A program made the position numbers and the translations under genes. From JBNLBT01 sp050303435 (GTDB taxonomy: Bacteria > Pseudomonadota > Gammaproteobacteria > Xanthomonadales > Marinicellaceae), in contig JBNLBT010000055.1 in NCBI GenBank assembly GCA_050303435.1, forward strand, positions 1 through 21,429: a DNA stretch of 21,429 nt, written 5' to 3'. Below, one piece after another: positions 15,190 to 21,429 of this stretch. Positions within the stretch are counted from its first letter, which is position 1. Each line of letters begins with the position of its first letter. The notes under the pieces were generated by a model. The model was not told the DNA's origin. It saw only the letters and a list, made by a program, of their open reading frames with translations, and searched no databases.

Positions 15190-16400
15190 GCAGCCCAAAC
15201 CCGCGGGAGTCGAATCGTCACACGCCCGCCTTCTTCTGATCCCTGCAGTATCAGCTCACCGCCCGCATTTTCAATGACGCCACGACTCAGGTGCATGCCA
15301 ATGCCCAAGCCAAATGTTTTCTCAGAATGGCCAGTGGTCACCAGATCCGGGTTAAAACCGGGCCCGTCATCAAAAATGTGCAGAAGCAGTGAATGGCGAT
15401 TCGGCGATTCAAGTGTGCAGTTCACAATTTTGGCGCCGGATTCACAGGCATTGTCGATGTGATTTTTGATGGCTAAAATCAAATTCTGATCAACCAGCAA
15501 TTGCACATCATCCGCACAGCAATTGCGCCACTTCACTGCTGCTCTAACATGCGCTTCTTGGCATAAACGCATGAACTCTTCGGTGTGCACAATTCTGGAC
15601 TGAATCGATTCGTGATGCCGTGACACCGAGGTGAGATTCTGTAAAACCGCTTTGCAACGCATCACTTGTGTTCTCATCACTTCCAGATCATCGTGCACAG
15701 ACGCATTGTCCCCCATTTGTCGCTGGAGTTTTTGTGCCAACATGTGAACGGTGCCCAACGGCGTGCCCAATTGATGCGCTGCGCTGGCAGCCAGCATGCC
15801 GAGACTGACCATTTCACGGTTGCGAGCACGCAGGGCCCTGGCACGCAACAATTGCCGGTTGGTGCGATTAAAATCACGGATCAATCCGCTGATCAGCCAG
15901 GTCAACAACAGTGCGATGGCCATAAATCCCAACCACATGCCAATGATGTGCTGAGAAAACGCACTGTCTCCCCCATGCATCGTTGCATGCGAAGTGTGGC
16001 CGCTGCTATCCAGCCATAAAAGGCCGGTATACAAAGCAATCGTCAAGGCGGTCATCCAACGCGTCAGTCGCACCGACAACGCCGTGGCTGAAACCACCAG
16101 TGGCACCAGAAAAAACCACAAGAAAGGGTTGCTGGAACCACCTGTGAAATAGAAAAAAAGAAAAAACTCAAGCACATCGAAAATCAACAACCAATACATG
16201 AGTTGTTTCGATGCACTGTTTTGCCGTGTGTAGTACAGCGCCAACACATTGATGGCCGCATAAACCAGTATCAGCCACAACGCCGCTGGATTGCGCACCA
16301 AATCCTGCCACCAAGCTGTAAATAACCAAACAAGACACTGTCCGGAAAGCACCAGAAAACGCACCCGTGTCAGCCTTTTAAACAAACGATCAACCTGCAT
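15186..16400 (-). CDS. regB: RegB/PrrB/ActS-family redox sensor histidine kinase
   Basis: The 404-residue inner-membrane kinase has six predicted helices (about 15-175) and the RegB quinone-site motif GGSSNPF (87-93). Its H-box SAAHQLGTPLGT carries phosphoacceptor His209. The family redox cysteine is retained in the context VMRCKAVLQNL (Cys249). The ATPase domain has an N-box (KNHIDNACES) and G-boxes DDGPGF and GLGIGMHLS. In RegB, quinone binding and oxidation of this cysteine turn the kinase off under oxidising conditions. Further cysteines (C22, C280, C294, C295, C319, C328) are not family landmarks. The stop overlaps the regA start (ATGA), so the two are translationally coupled. There is no strong ribosome binding site before the ATG at 16400. 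Confidence 0.92.
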   Translation of the reverse strand: MQVDRLFKRLTRVRFLVLSGQCLVWLFTAWWQDLVRNPAALWLILVYAAINVLALYYTRQNSASKQLMYWLLIFDVLEFFLFFYFTGGSSNPFLWFFLVPLVVSATALSVRLTRWMTALTIALYTGLLWLDSSGHTSHATMHGGDSAFSQHIIGMWLGFMAIALLLTWLISGLIRDFNRTNRQLLRARALRARNREMVSLGMLAASAAHQLGTPLGTVHMLAQKLQRQMGDNASVHDDLEVMRTQVMRCKAVLQNLTSVSRHHESIQSRIVHTEEFMRLCQEAHVRAAVKWRNCCADDVQLLVDQNLILAIKNHIDNACESGAKIVNCTLESPNRHSLLLHIFDDGPGFNPDLVTTGHSEKTFGLGIGMHLSRGVIENAGGELILQGSEEGGRVTIRLPRVWAA

Positions 16401-16503
16401 GTTCTTGTGTAATTATTTCTGCCTCAAAAGTCTCTTCGCGCTCGCCAATTCATCGGACCGCAAATTCACAAAGGTCCCGATGCCGCCCCATGAAAGTGCC
16501 GCC

Positions 16504-16509
16504 ATTATA
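16504..16509 (-). promoter_or_regulatory. Candidate -10 box of the regBA promoter
   Basis: The minus strand reads TATAAT exactly, about 104 bases upstream of the regB ATG. No good -35 match is found 16-18 bases further upstream, so an activator would be needed or the match is chance. Confidence 0.3.
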
Positions 16510-16678
16510 AGGGACCATTGACGATGTGGCACCCATCGAAACGCATCGCTGCAGGTTTAAGCACGCACCGTCATTACTCGGGATGAATTCTTGCCAAGCT
16601 AAGTTGTTATTAATTTTGCAAAAAACCGCAACTCAAATTGTGCACAGCAAGACACAGACCTGGCTGTCGATCGTCCGG

Positions 16679-16695
16679 TGCGACAATTTGTCGCA
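16679..16695. promoter_or_regulatory. Perfect palindrome fitting the RegA/RegR box
   Basis: TGCGACAA-T-TTGTCGCA is a perfect 8+1+8 dyad. Its core GCGACAATTTGTCGC matches 10 of the 11 fixed positions of the RegR/RegA consensus GNG(A/G)C(A/G)TTNNGNCGC as I remember it. It is 56-72 bases before the ATG of the divergent broken gene, a normal activator position, and 279 bases from regB. Presence next to regBA makes RegA the natural candidate ligand. Confidence 0.6.
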
Positions 16696-16750
16696 TGGAC
16701 TCAAACACAGGTGACGACCATCATCTGCCCGTTTTTCCCGGAGTGACCAC

Positions 16751-17723
16751 ATGAGACCACTGATCACCGCCGCATTGGCTGCAATGGGTACACTGGCCAG
16801 CGCTGACGGCGTCGGCATTCATTCTCGCGTGGATTCACATGCCCCGATCGGCGTGATGGGCGACCACACGCACCGGATCGGTGAATTCATGTTTTCCTAT
16901 CGCTTCATGCGCATGCACATGTCGGGCATGCGCGACGGCACCGACAACCTGGAAGCTGAACAGGTGTTGCAGGATTTTACGGTCACGCCGGTGCAGATGG
17001 ACATGGAAATGCACATGCTGGGCGCCATGTATGCGCCAACGGAGCGGTTGACTTTAATGGCCATGACGCCGTATGTGCGCAATGAAATGGTTCATCTGAC
17101 GCGCATGGGCGGTGTGTTCACCACCGAATCATCCGGTCTGGGTGATATCAAATTGTCTGGACTGTACACACTCAGTCAGATAACCGGGCGTCAATGGCAT
17201 ATGAATCTTGGATTGAGTGTACCCACTGGAAAAACCGATGAACGCGACGCCACGCCCATGTCCAGCAACGCCCTGTTGCCCTACCCAATGCAACTGGGAT
17301 CCGGCACATGCAACCTCACACTGGGCATCACCCACAACCGTCAATAGGCAAAAAATTCGATGGGATTTCAGGCCATTCACCTGGTCCGTCTTGGAGAAAA
17401 CGACGACGACTACACTTTGGGCAATGAATGGCAGTTGAAATTATGGGGTGCGCATGTATTTTCAGAGACACTCAGTGGATCGTTGCACCTGAACTGGCTG
17501 GATCTTGGAAACATTGACGGGGCTAAACCCGGGCTCAATGCCAACAGCTGCTCCAGACAATTTTGCCGCCCGCAGACTCGATCTGGGCCTGGGGTTGAAT
17601 GTTTTAATGCATTCCGGCCATCGACTGGCGATAGAATACCTGAAACCTGTGCATCAGGACCTTGACGGCCCACAAATGCGCCTGGATGATTCCGTGGTGC
17701 TTGGCTGGCAATATGCTTTCTGA
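16751..17723 (+). pseudogene. Broken outer-membrane-type Met/His-rich protein gene (one stop, one frameshift)
   Basis: A normal start (ATG at 16751, GGAG ribosome binding site) and signal peptide (MRPLITAALAAMGTLASADG) open a protein of about 320 residues. It resembles a family often annotated as 'transporter' or mis-annotated as amylase and found near metal-resistance genes. Characteristic stretches remain: GVMGDHTHRIGEFMFSYRF, the Met-rich MRMHMSGMRDG and MDMEMHMLGAMYAP, SGLGDIKLSGLY, and near the end HRLAIEYLKPVHQDLDGPQM with the C-terminus VVLGWQYAF. The reading frame is broken twice. An in-frame TAG at 17345-17347 is followed in the same frame by RLGENDDDYTLGNEW. A frameshift near 17536-17545 moves the conserved C-terminus into the +1 frame. 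Both flanks remain well conserved, so inactivation is recent or these are sequence errors. The intact form would be a beta-barrel ending in aromatic Phe. Confidence 0.75.
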
Positions 17724-17739
17724 TCCATAAATAAAACGC

Positions 17740-17765
17740 AGACAGCGCTGTAAAGAGCGCTGTTT
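17740..17765. terminator. Bidirectional terminator between convergent genes
   Basis: ACAGCGCT and AGCGCTGT form a perfect 8-bp stem with loop GTAAAG, extendable by a G-U and an A-U pair. Leftwards it is followed within five bases by TTTTATTTATGG, and rightwards by TTTCT. It lies between the broken membrane-protein gene and the end of the iron-uptake operon. Confidence 0.7.
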
Positions 17766-17776
17766 CTGGGGATGAA

Positions 17777-17965
17777 TCATCCTGTTGACTGGCCTCGCCA
17801 CACCCACAGCAGAATCACCAGAGGCACGGCCACCATAGCCGTGCCCAGCCAATCCACCCAGTCATCGGCCAGCAGTGCTGCCAGCAAGCCGGTCAGGCTC
17901 AACGCGCCGATCAGCACTGGCCAGCGGAAAATTTTTAACAGCGATTGGGCATGCCTTGTGTTCAT
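17777..17965 (-). CDS. Small two-helix inner-membrane protein (62 residues)
   Basis: The ATG at 17965 overlaps the PepSY gene stop as ATGA, so the gene is coupled to it; a longer in-frame extension would lie inside the PepSY gene and is not coding-like. The protein has two hydrophobic helices (about 14-33 and 40-56) joined by an acidic turn (ADDWVDW) and ends in WRGQSTG. Short proteins of this shape occur at the end of PepSY/TonB-receptor iron operons in other proteobacteria, to my recollection without a known role. It may be a partner of the PepSY protein. Confidence 0.7.
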   Translation of the reverse strand: MNTRHAQSLLKIFRWPVLIGALSLTGLLAALLADDWVDWLGTAMVAVPLVILLWVWRGQSTG

Positions 17966-19110
17966 CGATCCGCCCTGCCTGGCACCGACGTGGCGGCGGA
18001 GCTGACCGCGCGTCGCGCCCACCACAACCACAAGCCTCCGATCAGCACCGCGATGGCGATCAGATCCAGCACCGCCCACACCCCTTTCAATGCCAGGCCG
18101 CCGTAGTCACCAAAATGCAGCGGCCGCGACAGCGACAGCGCCTTGGCGTACCAGGGCATGCGCCTGAGCCCTTTGAATTCACCGCTGCGGGCATCGATCA
18201 ACACCGGCGTGATCAAATGCTCGGTGAGCGGCGTGTTGCCGTGCAGAAACACCGCGTAATGCGCCGCGGTGGAAAAACCGCTGCCTGGAAAAGCGACAAA
18301 CTGCAACACGCCATCCGGTGCCGCCTGCACCGCGCGTTGCACGGCGGCGTCCAGCGAGGCCATACGCGGCCACTCCAGCGGTGCGCTGCCTGCATCTGCG
18401 GTGTCATCCTGTTGCGCGATCAAATCCGCCAGATCGCGGGCTTTCCAGGTGTCGATGATGGGTTTTTCCAGCGTGTTGATCACCCCGCTCAATCCCACCA
18501 CAAACATCCACACCAGCGCGGCAATGCCCATCAGGTTGTGCCAGTCCAGCCAGCGCGTGCGCTTGCTTTTCTGCGCCCGGATTTCGGCAAAGCGAAGCCG
18601 GCGCATGAACGGAGCGTACAGCACCACACCGGAGATCAGCGCCACCAGAAACAGCAGCCCCATGAAACCCAGAATCAACATGCCGGGCAATCCCAAAAAC
18701 AAGTCGGTGTGCAACTGCAAAATGAAATCCATCACCCCGGCGCCAACGTCCGACGGCGGCACCAGATCTCCGCTGGTCAGATCAAATGAGGCAAAATGCA
18801 TGTCCGCGCCGGCTGCGTCCGCACGGGGCCCGCTGGTGACATTGACCACCGGGCGGTGCACATCAAAACTGAGAAATATCGGCGCTTCGCCAATGCGTCG
18901 TTGCAGCGCGATGTCGACGATTTCATCCAGCGTGTGGTGCGCCCCGCCGGGGTTTTTTGCGTGCCAGGTGTCCGGATTCAGCCAGGCATCGATTTCATCG
19001 TGAAAAATCAACGGCAATCCAGTCAGGCACAGCATCAGCAAAAACAGCGTGCACAGCAATGAACTCCAGCGGTGCAGCCAGGACCAGACGCGCACTGTGC
19101 GGGCTTTCAT
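17962..19110 (-). CDS. PepSY-domain inner-membrane protein of an iron-uptake operon
   Basis: The 382-residue protein is of the PepSY-associated TM (FoxB/PiuB-like) type. It has an N-terminal helix with the WLHRWSS motif (about 10-35), a periplasmic PepSY domain (about 57-118), and two helices around 145-168 and 193-212 (LDWHNLMGI between them). A second PepSY-like periplasmic domain (about 248-312) and a C-terminal helix (343-364) follow. Conserved histidines (H13, H37, H134, H191, H332) are spaced as in proteins of this family that bind haem or reduce ferrisiderophores. It starts 16 bases after the TonB-dependent receptor and overlaps the next small gene. A role in releasing iron from the imported siderophore is inferred from family and context. 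Confidence 0.88.
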   Translation of the reverse strand: MKARTVRVWSWLHRWSSLLCTLFLLMLCLTGLPLIFHDEIDAWLNPDTWHAKNPGGAHHTLDEIVDIALQRRIGEAPIFLSFDVHRPVVNVTSGPRADAAGADMHFASFDLTSGDLVPPSDVGAGVMDFILQLHTDLFLGLPGMLILGFMGLLFLVALISGVVLYAPFMRRLRFAEIRAQKSKRTRWLDWHNLMGIAALVWMFVVGLSGVINTLEKPIIDTWKARDLADLIAQQDDTADAGSAPLEWPRMASLDAAVQRAVQAAPDGVLQFVAFPGSGFSTAAHYAVFLHGNTPLTEHLITPVLIDARSGEFKGLRRMPWYAKALSLSRPLHFGDYGGLALKGVWAVLDLIAIAVLIGGLWLWWARRAVSSAATSVPGRADR

Positions 19111-19126
19111 AGACGCCGCCTGCGGT

Positions 19127-21322
19127 CTATAAATCCACCGAAGCGGTCATGAACAGGGTCCGTGGCGCGCCCTGAATCAGGTAGTTGGCACCCGGAAATC
19201 CGCCGCTGGAGGCCCAATATCCCTTGTTGGTGAGGTTGTCCAGACGGGCCCGGAATGTGACGGCGCGTCCGCCCAGTTCGGTGGCGTAGCGCACGCCCAG
19301 ATCAAATCGCGACCAGGCCTTCAATGCCACCGTGTTGGCCGCGTCGGCCCATTGTTCATCGCTGTGCACAAGGCGTGCATCCAAGGTTAAACCGTCGACA
19401 AACGGCAGGTCCCATTCGGCGTTCAGGTTGAGTTGCCAGTCGGGCACGCCAATCGCGCTGTTGCCTTCATTCACCCCGCCCTCGGTGTGGCGCAATTGCG
19501 CGTCTATCAAGGTCACACCGCCGAGCAAACGGACGCCTTCAGCGGCTTCGCCAAACAGGTGCAGTTCCACGCCCTGGTTGCGTTGTTCGCCCGCCGCCTG
19601 AAAGCGGTTGTTTTCGACCAGCGCGCTTTGCTGCGTTACGCTGAACAGTGCGGCGCCTGCGCCCAACGCGGTGCCTTCGTATTTCACACCCAATTCAAGC
19701 TGTGCACCGTTGAACGGATCCAGGGCTTCGCCGGCGTTGTCAATCGGCACGCCGCCGCTGCTGGCCGGCGCCACCGCCCCGGCTTGCAGGTTTTCCGCGT
19801 AATTGCCGTACCAGGCCAACGCCGCCGAGGGGCGGTACACCGCACCGAACACCGGCGTGATTTTGCTTTCATCGTAGGCCGACAGCACCTCACCGTTGTT
19901 GTAATCAAAGGTGCGCGTTTCTATGCGCTGGTGACGCAGGCCGGCGGTCAGCAGCCAGTGCCCCTGATCGATGCTCAGGGTGTCGGCCAGGGCCAGTGAG
20001 CTGTTTTTGACCCGTTCGGTGGTCAAGGGATGATTCAGATCACCACCGGTAAAAAAATCCGCCGCCGGCAGTGCGGCCAATGGCACCGGTGCATATAGAT
20101 TGCCGGCAAATGGCTCAAGAAAACTGGACAAGGCGAAGGCGTTGTCCGATTCACTGTCGATGCGCGCCGCAGACAGCACCACGGCGTGCTGCACAGCACC
20201 GGTATCAAACACACCGCGCCAACCGGCATCGGCTGAGAACACGCCGTCTTCGCGGGCATTGTCAAAACGATAGGCGGTGGTGGTGCCGTCCGCCAGCACA
20301 CTGGGATTGGCCAGCACATTGCGCTCTTCGCCGCTGCGTCCGCCGAACGCCAGCCAGGCACTGGAGCGGTCGCTGAAATGGTATTCAGCGCGCAACACGC
20401 CGAACAGCTGCTCTTCATCGGTGAAGGTGCCCGGCTGCGCGTAATTGACCTCCGCGCGCGGCGCGATCGGCACCGCACCCAAAGGCGTCACCTGCGGTCT
20501 GGGCCGGTCGATGCGGTTGTCCTGATAACCCAGATCGGCCGACAACTGCAGGCGTTCACCGCGAAAATCAGTGCCAAACGACAGCGCGGTCAAATCCCTT
20601 TCTTCATCGTTCACCGCGGTTTCGCCGTTGCGCCCGATGGCATTGATGCGCACACCCCAGGCTTGGTCGCGACCAAAGCGCGCGCCATGATCCACAGCGC
20701 CGTACCATTGGCCGGCCTGCTCAAAGCCCAGTGTCAGTCGACTGAAGCCTTGGCCAGTGGCGCGTTTTGGCACCAGATTGACGGTGCCGCCGGAGCCGCT
20801 GCTGCCGGGTGCCGCGCCGTTGATGAAGGCGTTGGCGCCGCGAAACACCTCCACCCGTTCAAGCAATTCAGCGGCAACAAATTGTCTCGGCAGAATGCCG
20901 TACAGTCCGTTCAGTGTGAGGTCATCCGAAAACACTGGAAAGCCGCGAATCATGTACACTTCCTGAAAATTGCCAAAGCCTTTGGTGACCCGCACCGCCG
21001 GTTCATTCAGCAGCACATCGCCGATGCTTTCGGCCTGTTGCGCCTGGATCAACTCTTGAGTGTAGGCGCTGCCACTGAAGGGTGAATCCAGATAATCCAG
21101 GTTGCCCAACAGACCGGCCCGGCCGCCGCGCGCCACCTGCCCACCGGCGAACACATCGGTCAATTCGACCTGGGAGTAATCGCCGGTGACGGTCAGTGCA
21201 TCCAGTTCAGCCGCATCGGCTGATTCTTTTTCGGTGAGCGTTTGGCCCTGCGATGCAGCGCTGATGCATGCGCTGAAAATGAAGGCGTGAAATTGAATTT
21301 GACGGCGGTGTTTTGTGTTCAT
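19127..21322 (-). CDS. TonB-dependent siderophore receptor
   Basis: I start the 731-residue protein at the ATG at 21322. An in-frame ATG at 21370 lies inside the Fur box and -10 region and would hide the signal peptide. From 21322 a good GGTGA ribosome binding site lies 8 bases upstream. The N-terminus is a standard signal peptide (MNTKHRRQ then FHAFIFSACISAAS, cleavage near SQGQ). A TonB-box-like segment (DALTVTG, about 41-47) follows, then the plug domain (about 70-190; YMIRGFPVFSDDLTLNG, VEVFRGANAFINGAAPGSSG) and a 22-strand barrel. Plug wording is of the siderophore (FhuA/FpvA-like) class. The last residue is Leu (SVDL) instead of the usual Phe. The gene heads a leftward operon with the PepSY and small membrane protein genes and is very likely Fur-repressed. 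Confidence 0.93.
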   Translation of the reverse strand: MNTKHRRQIQFHAFIFSACISAASQGQTLTEKESADAAELDALTVTGDYSQVELTDVFAGGQVARGGRAGLLGNLDYLDSPFSGSAYTQELIQAQQAESIGDVLLNEPAVRVTKGFGNFQEVYMIRGFPVFSDDLTLNGLYGILPRQFVAAELLERVEVFRGANAFINGAAPGSSGSGGTVNLVPKRATGQGFSRLTLGFEQAGQWYGAVDHGARFGRDQAWGVRINAIGRNGETAVNDEERDLTALSFGTDFRGERLQLSADLGYQDNRIDRPRPQVTPLGAVPIAPRAEVNYAQPGTFTDEEQLFGVLRAEYHFSDRSSAWLAFGGRSGEERNVLANPSVLADGTTTAYRFDNAREDGVFSADAGWRGVFDTGAVQHAVVLSAARIDSESDNAFALSSFLEPFAGNLYAPVPLAALPAADFFTGGDLNHPLTTERVKNSSLALADTLSIDQGHWLLTAGLRHQRIETRTFDYNNGEVLSAYDESKITPVFGAVYRPSAALAWYGNYAENLQAGAVAPASSGGVPIDNAGEALDPFNGAQLELGVKYEGTALGAGAALFSVTQQSALVENNRFQAAGEQRNQGVELHLFGEAAEGVRLLGGVTLIDAQLRHTEGGVNEGNSAIGVPDWQLNLNAEWDLPFVDGLTLDARLVHSDEQWADAANTVALKAWSRFDLGVRYATELGGRAVTFRARLDNLTNKGYWASSGGFPGANYLIQGAPRTLFMTASVDL

Positions 21323-21352
21323 TGGCGAGATCACCATTGCAAGAAAGATGCA

Positions 21353-21380
21353 ATTGTAAATGATTCGCATTAAGATTCAA
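21353..21380 (-). promoter_or_regulatory. Fur-box promoter of the iron-uptake operon
   Basis: On the minus strand TTGAAT (21375-21380, -35) is followed after 16 bases by TACAAT (21353-21358, -10). A Fur box occupies 21353-21371: plus-strand ATTGTAAATGATTCGCATT, whose complement matches AATGATAATCATTATCATT at 14 of 19 positions. The operator covers the spacer and the -10, the classic place for iron-dependent repression. Confidence 0.78.
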
Positions 21381-21429
21381 GTGCTATTTGACTGTGACTT
21401 AGAATTTCAAACCCTTCTCCAACGCATCA

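Larger units (their letters stand above)
16401..16750. other. Divergent promoter region between regB and the broken membrane-protein gene (350 bases)
   Basis: This region holds the RegA-box palindrome (16679-16695) and a leftward -10 box (16504-16509). A GGTCCC/GGGACC inverted repeat (16473-16478 and 16511-16516) flanks that -10. A GGAG ribosome binding site (16740-16743) lies 7 bases before the ATG at 16751. No small gene is evident. Confidence 0.5.

Noticed and set aside
21323..21370. N-terminal extension of the siderophore receptor
   Set aside because: Its first codons are the Fur box and -10 region; the signal peptide begins at the ATG at 21322.
1..21429. CRISPR arrays, insertion sequences, tRNA genes or attachment sites
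   Set aside because: No regularly spaced repeats, transposase or integrase motifs, cloverleaf sequences or flanking direct repeats were found by eye.

Overview
The window looks like chromosomal DNA of a Gram-negative proteobacterium, most likely a gammaproteobacterium. The signs are a TonB-dependent receptor with a Fur-type operator, a RegB/RegA redox pair, a KefC-type antiporter and a DUF4034-like protein. The secreted protein at 3657-4583 ends in a short 'LFKNTFE' tail that resembles the C-terminal '(I/L)Fx(N/D)GFE' tails I associate with Lysobacterales (Xanthomonadales) and relatives; the genus cannot be read from the sequence. There are no rRNA or tRNA genes, no CRISPR arrays, no transposases and no phage genes. 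This is a mostly dense core/accessory region with one broken gene.

Left part (1-6176): the 3' part of a hybrid histidine kinase with a C-terminal AraC-type regulator runs off the left edge. It is followed by a DUF4034-like secreted or membrane-anchored protein and a convergent secreted beta-rich protein. About 500 bases without a convincing gene come next, then an alpha/beta hydrolase fused to a LuxR-type helix-turn-helix.

Middle (6177-16400): a KefC-like cation/proton antiporter reads rightwards from a promoter with a perfect -10 box. It converges on a four-gene leftward operon, in transcription order P-type cation ATPase, 89-residue universal-stress-like protein, Na+/phosphate cotransporter with a PhoU-like tail, and beta-CASP metallo-beta-lactamase-fold RNA hydrolase. 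The gaps in this operon are 54, 32 and 20 bases. Upstream, also leftwards, is a translationally coupled regB-regA pair. It has the quinone-site motif GGSSNPF and the redox cysteine context in RegB, and the RegA-family helix-turn-helix in RegA.

Right part (16401-21429): divergent from regB is a Met/His-rich outer-membrane-type protein gene broken by one in-frame stop and one frameshift. A perfect 17-base palindrome that closely fits the RegA/RegR box lies in the shared promoter region. Past a bidirectional terminator lies a leftward iron-uptake operon: TonB-dependent siderophore receptor, PepSY membrane protein and a 62-residue two-helix membrane protein. Its promoter has a Fur box spanning the gap between -35 and -10.

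The most interesting reading is that RegBA may control both the broken divergent gene and the ATPase/USP/phosphate/RNA-hydrolase operon, since each has a RegA-box-like sequence upstream. That would make 8299-16751 one redox-responsive ion-homeostasis and RNA-turnover locus. This is inference from two sites and gene order; each gene family on its own is known.
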